64,000 bases of DNA, taken from the NCBI GenBank assembly GCA_022316685.1, contig JAKJHU010000037.1, positions 1,661,792 through 1,725,791 of the forward strand, written 5' to 3'. This DNA comes from Progne subis subis (Eukaryota > Chordata > Aves > Passeriformes > Hirundinidae). The notes beneath the pieces are model-generated. The model saw nothing but the letters and a program-made list of their open reading frames with translations. It ran no database searches and had not been told where the DNA came from. This document shows, piece after piece, positions 1 through 9,728 of this stretch. Every line of letters starts with the position of its first letter. The stretch's first letter is position 1. The position numbers and the translations under genes were made by a program.

Positions 1-1018
1 TGTACCTCAATATGGACTTCAAATTTTAATGAAGGTAATATGTACTTTTCTCACTGTAATAATTACTGGTATTATTGTTACTGATGATTAACATAAATGT
101 ACCAAATTCCAAACCCCCAACTCCACTACATGAAATACATTTGGTTCTCAGTAGGTAGCGTCTACCCTGGACTGCGCAGATTTTTTTTTTTCCAATATTC
201 ATATCTGCTATAAATAACTACATTGACAGCTGCCATGAAAGTTTCATCACTGTTACCACGATCTGCAAAGATCAGAGGGGATCAGTATCCCTGAGCCAGC
301 AGTGATCAGTGTGAGCCAGACCATTTCCATGCACCTGGATTGGATGTTTGTTTCCAATTGGCTGTGGGAAGGGTGTTTCAGTTTTACAGGAGGGTGTGAA
401 ACTGGCTAAAGCGTGCGAGCCACTCAGAACCAAACTGAGCACCTTGGGGCTACTGTGTGGTTTATTTTACACTCTCTATATTAAATGGGAACTCCAGTCT
501 GTTTATACAGTGATGTATCACAGTACATAGCAATAATAGGTTCTCAGATTAATGTTTGAGGGCCCAGACATGTGGCCTGTGCTGAGTGTTAAGATTTAAG
601 ATAACTTTTAGTGTAACATCCAACTAAGGCTTAGATGATGCATGGCTTTCTAAATCATGCTGGCAAGACATAAAACAAAAGGAAAACCATGAAGTATTGT
701 GATGATTCATACTTAGATTGTAAGAGCTCCTTTCCAAGAGACTTCTGTTACTGTTTAATATAATATTATTAGTAGTTCATTCTCTTGGGATGTGTCTGCA
801 TCATAGCTCAAGTCATGCTTAATAGGAGGGATGCTCTTGTTTTACATATACTATACAGAGGTTTTAAAAAATGGAGGTAAACCCATTTGATTAGGAGGTA
901 TTTCAGAAGGACAAGTATTACTTAACCCAGCTCAAAGCAGATAACCATCTCATGCCTAAAACAACTGCCTAACAGAAGTATTGAGTGGTATTGCTCTACT
1001 ATTAATTGTCTGGTTTAG

Positions 1019-1102
1019 GTTGATGCATGCATTCTGAAAACAAGGAATGTGATGACTCTGTTATGTCAACTTCTTCCACTTTGCTGCAAATTACTGAGAA
1101 AG
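1019..1102 (+). CDS. CTNNAL1: CTNNAL1 penultimate coding exon
   Basis: 84 nt, phase 0 at both ends, bounded by a TTTAG acceptor and a GTGAGT donor. It encodes a leucine/cysteine-rich helix of the C-terminal catenin-like bundle. The other frame over this exon is also open (beginning MHSENKEC) but has an in-frame TGA directly after the acceptor, so the catulin frame is preferred. Confidence 0.85.
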
Positions 1103-1354
1103 GTGAGTACTTGTTTAACCTGCGCTATTTAAGTTCTGGGGTTTGGTTGGTTGGGTTTGTTTTTAAGAGATCTTTCTTATATACATACACAGAACAAAGC
1201 AGGAAATGGTTGTCTTAAGCCTGCTCCACCATGGAAAGAAGACAGAATACGAACTGGCACAAATGCACGTACTCCAGAAAGAAGAGTGGACACATTTGGC
1301 ATCAAGTCTTTAGAAAATCATGTAACAAACATGACGTTTTTAGAGAGCAAGTAA
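1019..1354 (+). CDS. CTNNAL1: CTNNAL1 (alpha-catulin), last two coding exons, partial gene
   Basis: Alpha-catulin is a vinculin/alpha-catenin family scaffold linked to Rho signalling and the cytoskeleton. Two exons are visible. The first (1019-1102, 84 nt, phase 0) follows a TTTAG acceptor, ends in AAG before a GTGAGT donor, and reads VDACILKTRNVMTLLCQLLP, which closely matches the human segment near the C-terminus (VDKCITKTRSMMALLVQLLS). The second (1193-1354) follows an ACACAG acceptor and stays in frame to a TAA stop, ending FLESK. The last-exon sequence is longer than, and unlike, the short human tail, so its exact acceptor is less certain. The rest of the gene lies to the left of the window. 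It runs convergently with ABITRAM, as I recall the human arrangement at 9q31. Identity is sure for the first exon, moderate for the terminal one. Confidence 0.75.
1193..1354 (+). CDS. CTNNAL1: CTNNAL1 terminal coding exon
   Basis: Open from the acceptor at 1191-1192 to a TAA stop at 1352-1354; reads NKAGNGCLKPAPPWKEDRIR and continues to FLESK. The phase agrees with the previous exon. The sequence does not closely resemble the short human C-terminus, so this is the best splice solution rather than a proven one. Confidence 0.6.
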   Translation, partial: NKAGNGCLKPAPPWKEDRIRTGTNARTPERRVDTFGIKSLENHVTNMTFLESK

Positions 1355-2560
1355 TCATAGCACTGAGAAATGCAGAAACTCCCATTTGAGAATAACACTT
1401 GCTGAAGTTTCAATACTGCTTTCTTTTGTGGAAAGTCAAGCCAGGTTAATTTGACATAACTGTTGACCTTTGTCACATCTAATAGATGTCCTGTTACTTA
1501 GCCATTAAAACACCAGCTAGTTGAAATGCTCTGTATTTTTATAATGTGAATGCCTTTCCTATGCTCACCATTGATACCGGTTTTGTAATTAATGCTTATG
1601 AACGTCTTACTGGATGTGTCAACCCAAAGATGCTGCTAATAGACATTTGATGTAAAGACCCCTGTGCTGCATTGCTATATGTAACACTACTGTTGAAGTC
1701 TGTAAACTCCTCTCTGGCCTATTTCAGTCTATGTATGTGATAAAGCAGAATCAGGAATATAGTCTGAAAGGCTGTGGCCTGAAGCACTGAAATGTTACCT
1801 TAGTTACGAGTTATACCTGCAATGAAGTAGTCCTAGGGAAAAAAAAAACCCTCTTTCAATAGCTGCACCCCTACATTTTAATCTTGACACGATTCATCTC
1901 TACAAAAAGTGTATTTCCAAGTGATTAATAGTCTCAACCCAAACCCTTTTTCTTTCACCCTATTTGTAGATGGCAGTTGTTGCTTTATTTTTTATTTAAA
2001 CTTACTGAGCAGAATTGGAGTTGCCTGTAGAACCACTGAAGTATTATGCAGATGTGACATTACGCCATTTAAAACTGAAGAAAATAGATAGTGATTATTA
2101 CAAAATTCTGTACAAAGGGCATTATTTGACTTCAGGATACTACGAAAGTACAACTTGGTGTGAAATATGTATTTTCAAGTTTATCTGCTCTTTGTACATA
2201 GGCTTTTGTAGCATTTTTATTTTCCATTCACCTGTGTCAAACTCCATATTTTATTAGTTTAGCTAAATTACATGATAGCTAAATGCTATGATTTTTCTGT
2301 ATGTACTATGCTTGCATTAAGCAGAAGCAAAGCTGATTGTGGAACGTAAATAATCTCCAACATGTCATTCTGAGCTTATTTAAAAACCTGTAGTCCTAGA
2401 ATTCTGAGAAAAAGAAAAAAATTACAGCAAGTTTTTACAATAATTTTAATATACAAACTATTTGAACTGGTTTATTCTTTTATGAATCAAAGAATTTAGT
2501 TCCAATTTTAAAAACTGGCACTGGGCCTTTTCAATACTATAAAACTCAGTGTACAATAAA
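1355..2560 (+). other. CTNNAL1: CTNNAL1 3' UTR candidate
   Basis: AT-rich noncoding sequence after the CTNNAL1 stop. Possible polyadenylation signals on this strand are ATTAAA at 1504-1509 and AATAAA at 2555-2560. The second would put the 3' end about 50 bases from the ABITRAM stop on the opposite strand. Which signal is used cannot be told from sequence. Confidence 0.45.
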
Positions 2561-2607
2561 AGTCACTTATTTAGTATCAAACACAGGCAGGAAGTGTAGA
2601 ATTGATT
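2471..2607 (-). other. ABITRAM: ABITRAM 3' UTR with polyadenylation signal
   Basis: Short AT-rich stretch after the ABITRAM stop. TTTATT on + at 2471-2476 is AATAAA on the - strand, a plausible polyadenylation signal about 130 bases past the stop. The region also holds the possible CTNNAL1 AATAAA on the + strand. Confidence 0.5.
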
Positions 2608-2736
2608 TTATGAAGCAGAACTGCGGCGTTTCATCAAAACTTCCTCGTACTCCTTCTGTGTCAGAAGTCCCTGAGTTATACTTTTGCTTTCTTCAAATTT
2701 GGGTAGAACCACTGCAATGTACCCCTCAGTTGATGG
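2608..2736 (-). CDS. ABITRAM: ABITRAM terminal coding exon 6
   Basis: 129 nt including TAA at 2608-2610 on the - strand; acceptor TTTTTAG. Encodes [20 protein letters not shown] then [18 protein letters not shown] and SSAS. The long conserved run to the stop fixes the C-terminus. Confidence 0.95.
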   Translation of the reverse strand, partial: PSTEGYIAVVLPKFEESKSITQGLLTQKEYEEVLMKRRSSAS

Positions 2737-5700
2737 CTAAAAAGCAAGACTGAAGTTAGCAGTGAAATAAAAGCTGAAAAATAAAGAACGAGAAAATGTC
2801 TTACCTTTTCTTGAAGAAGAGCAGGATTACTAAGGATGTTCTCATTCACTTCAATCAGTCGCCCTCGTATGCAACTGCAAAAGTGTTCAGATTCTGTAGA
2901 TGTGTGTGGTATTACAAGGTGAGAAAAAAAATGGGAAAAAACCTTACCTGTAAATGGTGTATTCCTCTCCATCTGATGAAGATATCCTGCACAGAGGGGC
3001 AAGTTCTGTTAAAAACTGAGCTCCCTGTATTTGGAAAATAAATAAACATGTCTGTAGTTTTAATTACACGGGGCTTCTAAAAGTATTACCATCACCAATG
3101 TCTAAAAGGAAGGATGTGTGATATTTACAGGTCATTCCAAGTTCCAGAGCCGTGCTTCCCTACAGAAGGGAAGATGCTAACTTAGTTACGTGCACAAATC
3201 AAAAAGAAGCTCGTTACAAGCTTTCAGATTTAGTCATAATTAAGATTATTGCAGACTAGCACCCTTGTATTTTGAGGAGACTGGAGTCAGGGGACAGAGG
3301 AGAGGAACAGCACCACTGATTATGGTGTAAGCAAGTTAAACTGCACCTTCAAAAACCCACCACACTGAGCTGCCCCATCTACTGTCTAGATCTGCTTGAA
3401 AACAACAGTACTCTCCAAGTCCTTTACATCTTCTTGGAAACATTTTTTTTTTATTTTAGGGTTGTGTATGTCCCTCTCTGTACTACCAAAAAAATTACTA
3501 GAAGCGAGTGTGTTTGAGCAACACTGGAAACCACCAGTGCTGTAGGAGGACTGCAAGACCCTGGCTGGGATAGACCTCTTGAGCCAGGCACACCTCTTGA
3601 GGAAGTCTACATTCTTCAAGTGCAGAGGGGCTGGTTTCAAATGAAATACAAAAGTAACCTCCTGCATTTCTATCCAAGAAAGGACAGAAAGATCTCAGGC
3701 AGTGTGAGAGATTAAACTGAAAACTAAGGAAATCAAAAAGCCATACCCTTTTTGACTTCCCAGAGACCTTATTCTGAAGTCTGCTACAGTTGGCACTGAT
3801 TTGGTAATTAATGTTTTTAATTGTTTTCCCACTTTGAAGAAGGGGATGGGCTTCTGCCAAGGTGATGACACAGATTCTGAAAAAAAAAACAAAAAACCAA
3901 AACAATTACTCCACTGTAGTTGTAAGAAACCACCTTTGTGCTCTAAGCAAGTCTCACAACCTTCTCTGCCTATCTTATTTGACACCTGCTGTACCAAACG
4001 GAATGAAAACAGCCACCCCCCTAGGAAATGCTTCATTTTGAGACACCAGACTGGACTGTCAAAAGCCCTACACTTCTTACTGGAACAGAACCACTGCTTT
4101 TAAATAAGCTAGTGCTATCTGTTGTACCCCAAGAGAGCATGGCTGGTTCATTTCAGCCAGTAGCTGAAGTAGGTACTCAGGTTAAGACAAGTAAAGCACT
4201 GTGTTCTTTTTGTGTACAAAATATAACACAAAGCAGTGTTTCTCAACAGCTAAAGGCCCTTTGTGGAGAACAGTTACAGCTGATTAATCTTTTGGTTAGT
4301 TAACTTGCTGCTTGAATTTCATTTTTTTCTAAAGGAGGGTTATTTCTTACCATGACACTGGACAGTTTGAGAAAAGCCCAGCTGAAGAAGAGACTAGGCC
4401 ATGCCTAATGCACAAGCATGAACTTGCCAGTAAATGAAGACTGGAAGCTATTCTGTTTGAGAGTGTAAAACCTACAGCAAGCACCAGAATCAACAGAAAA
4501 GAGACTGCAGAGAAAACCAGGGCACAGAACCAGATGTCTCCCTGTGGATGCTGTATGCATCTCCCCACACTCCTCCTGGGGAGCTCTGGCTGCGCAGCTC
4601 CCACAAGAGGGAGCTGGATCCTGGTGAATGCATCCAGCGTGTCCTAGCAGCAAAGCCACCTCCCTTCACCCCAGCTTCCTTCTAAGGGGAAAGTGACAAA
4701 TTATCTTCGAGCTGTCAACTGATGGAGCTGAGACCTCGCAAAACAAAAAATCAAGAGACAACTTTACACTGCCTAGAAACTGAGCCACATAGATAATAAT
4801 GCTAAAATACTTCACAGAACATCTGGCTAAGCTGCTGTGGAAATCCAAGGGTCCTGATATTTCAGAATTCAAAACAGCAGAACAATGTTCACAGGAATTG
4901 AACAAATCAGTAGGATTTAAACAATTGTTTACATCAGACACCTGAGATTGGTAACCTTATATTTAGTATTCAGTACAAATGGAAGGGTGTCCTTTCCTGT
5001 TACTGTCACACCTGGTACTCTGGTTTCCCTTTTGGAAGAATTGAGGAAGAACTACAGTAAACAGCCACAGAGAAGTTCCAACTCCAAACTGCCCTGTGTC
5101 AAGCATGCCCTTCTTTTACTCTGAATTCTTAGAGTGGGCAACTCACCGGGAACACAAATGCTGCCTCACCTTCCCTCAACCCATGAGCCACTGGCCCTGC
5201 CAGGTTTTGTGTGGACAGTAGTTAGGTTCTGTTCTTACCTCTGGGACTAAACACTCCAGAAATGTTCCTGATGCCCTAACAGGCTGCAGCAGGGAGAGGT
5301 AAGGTACGGAAGGAGATTCCACATCAGGTACAAGTTGATTTACTCCAAGTAACTGGGTAGCCAGCTACATCCAAGCAGAAGCAAGACACTCTCCTATCTT
5401 GCCTTCACCATAAATATACACAGAAAACCAATAAAGTTTTACCTAGAAAAAGCTGAATGTTTGTTCAAACTGAAGGAGTTCTAAATCAAGTTAAACAGAT
5501 TCCTTCAAAATGTCATTTCAGAAAGGCCTTTTGGAACGTTGTTCTTCTGCAACTGATGATCACAGAATCAATCAGGTTAGAAAAGGCCTCTGAGATCGAG
5601 TCCAGGCTACGACCGAACACCATCGTGTCAACGAGAGCATGGCTCTGAGCGCCACGTCCAGTCTTTCCATGAGCACCCCTAGGGAGGGTGCATGGGGCCC

Positions 5701-6224
5701 TTTCAGCAGGAGAGGGTGCAAGGGAGCGAGGGCAGCACCACGGACGCTGCTGAGCAGTCCGAGGGGGGTGTGGGGCCGTCACGGGGGAAGAGGCCAAGCC
5801 TCACCGTTTCTCATTGGAGCAGCAATTAAAGGGCGGAGAGGCCGATCTGTCGCTCTCCCAACCTCCCACCTTCCCGGACAACGCAGGCTCGCCCGGTGCC
5901 GTGCCCAGGCCAGCCCTGTCCACGTCCCGGCTGCTGCAGCCACCGCCGCTCCCTCCGGGCGCAGGGCGAGCGTAGCGCCTCCCGATCGCCCGGCGGGCAG
6001 AGGCGGACCCCGACTCCCGCCGGCCACTCGCCTGTTGGAGTGCTGCAGCACGCAGAAGTCCTCGCACGGCCGCCCCTTCACGTCTGCAAGAAGGGCACAC
6101 AGAGGAGTCACGGCCCCGCCGCCCCAGCCCGCCCCGGCCCGGCCCGGCCCCCGTGGGTACCTGGCTTGTACCAGCGTGTGAAGTAGCGCTCGGCGCCGCC
6201 CGGCCCCGCCGCCCCCGCAGCCAT
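2608..6224 (-). CDS. ABITRAM: ABITRAM (FAM206A), actin-binding transcription modulator, six coding exons
   Basis: Small conserved protein of the FAM206 family with a biotinyl/lipoyl-like (GcvH-like) fold, reported to bind actin and act in the nucleus on neuronal process growth. Coding exons on the - strand: 6161-6224, 6032-6083, 3747-3876, 2948-3024, 2805-2874, 2608-2736. They join in frame to 173 aa; human is about 181. The start ATG ([10 protein letters not shown]) is in a CpG island and is followed by the family signature [10 protein letters not shown], then [46 protein letters not shown] and [18 protein letters not shown]; it ends MKRRSSAS before TAA. All acceptors are AG. All donors are GT except intron 2, which is GC. 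It lies downstream of SLC39A6 in the same orientation but has its own promoter. Identification is confident. Confidence 0.95.
2805..2874 (-). CDS. ABITRAM: ABITRAM coding exon 5
   Basis: 70 nt; acceptor TTTTGCAG, donor AAG|GTAAGA. Encodes (S)[19 protein letters not shown] then LQEK. This is the hairpin region of the lipoyl-like domain. Confidence 0.94.
2948..3024 (-). CDS. ABITRAM: ABITRAM coding exon 4
   Basis: 77 nt; acceptor AAATACAG, donor CAG|GTAAGG. Encodes [20 protein letters not shown] then EYTIY; conserved apart from CRISSS where human has CKIYCS. Confidence 0.93.
3747..3876 (-). CDS. ABITRAM: ABITRAM coding exon 3
   Basis: 130 nt; acceptor TTTTTTTTCAG, donor AGG|GTATGG. Encodes [40 protein letters not shown] and SKR, nearly identical to the mammalian protein. 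Ends in phase 0. Confidence 0.94.
3877..6031 (-). other. ABITRAM intron 2 (GC-AG, 2.2 kb)
   Basis: Noncoding sequence between coding exons 2 and 3. It holds one truncated CR1 piece at about 5560-5690 and the 3' half of the CpG island. Several open frames on both strands (for example 5639-6181 +) are composition artefacts of GC-rich DNA. No other gene is seen. Confidence 0.7.
5560..5690 (-). mobile_element. CR1 LINE, 3'-end fragment
   Basis: Starts with CACAGAATCAATCAGGTTAG and continues GAAAAGGCCTCTGAGATCGA, GTCCAGGCT, then the decayed equivalents of the usual 'accatgtccctaagtgccacatcc' section. This is the reverse complement of the CR1 3' terminus, so the element is on the - strand, 5'-truncated and diverged. 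Lies in ABITRAM intron 2. Confidence 0.85.
6032..6083 (-). CDS. ABITRAM: ABITRAM coding exon 2
   Basis: 52 nt following a TTCTTGCAG acceptor; encodes (D)[16 protein letters not shown] and two bases of Arg. The donor is AACAG|GCGAGT, a GC donor. The next GT in that stretch would throw the following exon out of frame. Confidence 0.92.
6161..6224 (-). CDS. ABITRAM: ABITRAM coding exon 1
   Basis: 64 nt from ATG (6222-6224 on the - strand) to a GTACCC donor. Encodes [20 protein letters not shown] plus P and the first base of an Asp codon. The N-terminal lead is a few residues shorter than in human. Confidence 0.93.
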
Positions 6225-6340
6225 GCCCGGCCTGGCCCGGCCCCGCGGCGCGGCACGATGACGGCGGGAGGGCGGCTCCGGCAGCGGCCGCCCCAGCCCG
6301 GCCCTCGCCCCGCCCCGCCCCGCCCGGGAAACCCTAAGGA

Positions 6341-9300
6341 AATACTGTGTTACCTTTTTATTTATTTTTTCTTCCTCGAGACTAGAACATCTTTTGCCGT
6401 ACCCGCATCACTGAGAAAAACGCTCAGACGCCTGCGGTTTGGTTCAGTGGTTTATTTTCTCTAGCACACACCCATACAGGTAACAGCTACAGTGACCATA
6501 TATACACGCACCAAAAACATACTAAAATTAAAAAAACCACCACCCACAACACATTCCATTAGCACATGTTTTTGTTTCCTGCCCAGGGAAAGCAGAACGA
6601 CCCAGTTTTTCCGCAGAGGTTTTAACTGCACTGGCATCTCAGTTCAGGCAGCAGGAGAGCCTCTGTGAATTCCGTTTCAGCCTCGGTTGTGTTTTATACA
6701 AACATAAAACACAAACATAAAAGAGCTGCATTCCCACAACACACGTGGCATCACATTTAGGCACAAAGGATGCAGAGAAACCATACCAGCACCTGATCCC
6801 CACAGACCATGCAGGGGAGAACTTGAGAACCTCTACCCCTTTGCTCTGACTCCTGCTGCCCACCTCTTCCATAAAAATACAGGGAAAAAACCATTAGAAG
6901 AATATGTTACAGAAAAAAACCCAAATCAAAATTGATTCCAGCACTGTTTGCCTATTCTGTTTACCAGCATCTAGCGCAGCATCTAAAGGCAGCTGTAACA
7001 GCATGAAAATCAAGGTCTGTACCATTATTAAGCTAGAGACAGATACACAAAGCAGACACTTGAGAGTAGCCAGGCACATTTAAAACTGCTGCAGAGAAAT
7101 ATATGCATAAAAATAAAGGGCTACTTAGAGGCTCTGCCCCACCAGTTTACCAAACCACGGGTATTTCCAACGCGAGTACATTGCAACAGATGCAGGTTCT
7201 ACTTTATAAGGATGACAAAGGGAAACAACAACAAAGCAAACAAACCAATTCAAAACAAACTAAAAGAATAACCAACCTTTTGTCATCCTGCTGATGCAAA
7301 ACTACAACAAGCTTTAGTCTGTAGCCTTCTCAGTTATCAGTTTGGACAGCTGCCTGTCATGGACATTTCTCCATCAGTGATTGAAGAGCACTGAATTGGG
7401 TGAAATATGCTTGTGTACAAGACAGACATTTCTGCCCACATGCTCAAAAGGCAATTAATTTTTTTCTTAAATTAGCAATGTGTTTTGACATGTGGATATT
7501 TTAATGTCAGTTGAGTACATCAAAAGCCAGCCAAGAACCCAGTGGAAACACTGAAATTTGTAGATTTGTCTCCATCATTTAGTCATTGATCTTAAAATCT
7601 CTTGAGCAACAGTAGGCTACCTGCCCACTTCCTGTGTCATATCCAGACAAGGGAATTTCAGCTGAACTGGCAGCTATTATGGCTCTAGGCTAACAGAAAC
7701 CAGCAGTGAAAAATGCAAAGTAAACTGAGCTCATCCAAGTACGAAATCCCCCAGGACTACAGAGATACCCAATTTCTGTAGCAGCCAGGATTGTGGTGCA
7801 GGAGGGGGAAGCCCCATGGGCTGAAGAGCACTGCATTCATGGGGTTTCCCCACACCACGGGTAAACACCATGTCCAAGCCCTAAAAAGCCCACAGGTTTG
7901 CATTAGGGGATATGAAGGATGTACACCTTTCTCAACCCCTGGCTTCAAAGGAGGTGCAGAACAGGATTTCACCACTGTGAGCACGAAAGTATCAATCTTG
8001 CTAACCTGAGGAAAGGCTGAAGGAGGAGGAGCTAATAGTCCACTAGCTGCAAAAACTCCTGTGGCACCTATTTCTCAACTTCTAAAAAACCCTCAAACCT
8101 CTCAATTAATTGAAAACATCTAATTCTGAGGTGATAGGATGGTTCCTAGCTTCCAACAAACTGTTTTAACCTCTCAAGACATGGTGTTATCAAACATTTC
8201 TCTTGTTCAAGCTTTTTATTCAGCTGATGATTTGAAGCAATGGATCAGAAATAGGTTCTAACTGCTTTATTTCTGGGATTTTTAAAGCTAGTAAGATAGC
8301 ATAATTCTGTTATTTATTCATCATTAAACAACTTTGACACGTTCACCTTCCCGGCAAATACAGAATTTATTTTGCTATTGGTTTTTTCAACCTTCTTTCT
8401 TCAGTGACATTCAGGGTAGTTAAACATATTAAGACTGTAGGCTTAAACTACATATTTAAGTATACACTTATTATCCTTAACACACTGCTTCTCTAGATAT
8501 GCTACCAAAGAAATTTCATTCTTTTGGATTTCTCAGCTTCAGTTCTTGAAAAAAACATAGCCCAGGTTTGTGTGCAATCACACTGAACTAAAAGTAGGCA
8601 GCTCTCCCACTCAGCTCATTTTCTCAAAGTACACCAACACTTTAGTTCAGGAAGCTGTTGTAGGAAATTACTGTTTATCTCAGCCTGTAGCACTCCTCCC
8701 CCTTGATATCAAACAGGCTTTAATACACCTTTTTCACTTCAGGCAGTGTAGTGGGATACAGCACTGCTTTTAAAGTCTTTTTGATGGAATTCACATATCT
8801 TAAAGCTTTAAGAGCTGGACTTTTGCTGCTGATTTGAGAAATCAGTGAAGAGAAACTCATATCAGGAAGGGATGAAACAAACATTTGAGATAAACACTTA
8901 GAATGTGGTTTTACATTAATTTGTTTGGAGTAGAAACCAACTGGAATAAGACATAGGAATCCACAAGCTGCTGAGAGAACCAGCATTACTACAAAGGATG
9001 GAATGGACTTACCTGCCTTTCTGTATAAATCAGGTGGATGCAGAAGAGAGGAGTTTTTACCAATAAACACATGTGAACACATTACATGTGTTGTTCGCTA
9101 TACTTTGCTCACTGTGCTTTGTATCCACTGATTTTAATTGTGCTAAAATAAAAACCACTGTTGTTTTACCTCTTTAAACCAATAAAACCACTGAAGTAAA
9201 AAACATTACATATAATTACATACGGTAAATAAATTCAGTAAAAAAACAGCCTAACCCACCCAAACAATACAGACAATACAAATAATATAGATTTGGCCAT

Positions 9301-9575
9301 GTTTTACTAAGTACCACTTTCCACAGTACCATAAGCAATGCTAAATCCCAAGTAAAAAAATACAATTAAAAACAAACAAACAAAATCCCAACAAACCCCA
9401 ATGTTTACAGTGTTCCTTTCTATCAGGCAAGAAGGGAGGGAAGTACACAACAACAAAGCACACCAATAAAAATATCTAGTCTATATCAAATGTACCTTTC
9501 CAATAAGGAAATTCATAGAAAAAAAAAGGCTACCACTTATAATTTAACACCAAGGTATCTTCCTGGCAACCAGGA
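6341..9575 (-). other. SLC39A6 3' UTR and intergenic spacer to ABITRAM
   Basis: 3.2 kb of AT-rich noncoding DNA after the SLC39A6 stop. Possible polyadenylation signals on the - strand (TTTATT on +) occur near 8216, 8302, 8368 and 6449. The last would end the transcript only about 230 bases upstream of the ABITRAM start. I cannot tell which is used. No CR1 or LTR is recognisable here. Confidence 0.5.
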
Positions 9576-9728
9576 TTACAGGTTTATGCTGAATACAATC
9601 TTATGTTCAAATACTGAGATAAGCAGCATTATCCCAAAACCCAGGAGAATCCCAGCATTCTGTAACAGGAAGTATCCCCAGCGGCTACAGCCATGGTCAC
9701 TGGCGTCATTGTGGAGCATTTCAGGTAC
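9576..9728 (-). CDS. SLC39A6: SLC39A6 terminal coding exon 9 (TM8)
   Basis: 153 nt including TAA (9576-9578). Encodes [40 protein letters not shown] and [10 protein letters not shown]. Separated from exon 8 by an intron of only 107 nt. Confidence 0.96.
   Translation of the reverse strand, partial: VPEMLHNDASDHGCSRWGYFLLQNAGILLGFGIMLLISVFEHKIVFSINL

Larger units (their letters stand above)
5690..6340. promoter_or_regulatory. CpG island, ABITRAM promoter and first exons
   Basis: Dense in CG dinucleotides and GC-rich runs (e.g. CCCCGCCCCGCCCCGCCC near 6307-6325, SP1-like boxes) in contrast to the AT-rich flanks. It covers ABITRAM coding exons 1 and 2 and the sequence directly upstream of the ATG, so transcription starts shortly above 6224. 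No TATA box is evident, as usual for housekeeping promoters. Confidence 0.85.

Noticed and set aside
348..530. 60-aa frame containing EGVKLAKACEPLR, reminiscent of catenin-type helices
   Set aside because: It does not match the expected preceding CTNNAL1 segment and lacks a donor in the right phase; judged chance.
1027..1104. Frame beginning MHSENKECDDSV over the first CTNNAL1 exon
   Set aside because: An in-frame TGA directly follows the acceptor, and the alternative frame gives clear alpha-catulin homology.
3498..4036. Extended frames (113-135 aa) around ABITRAM exon 3
   Set aside because: Only the 3747-3876 part is coding; the rest reads into introns on either side of consensus splice sites.
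5639..6256. Long GC-rich open frames on both strands around the ABITRAM CpG island (up to 180 aa)
   Set aside because: Low stop density is expected from GC-rich composition. The frames are Ala/Arg/Pro/Gly-rich, and the real coding here is the two short ABITRAM exons in a specific frame.
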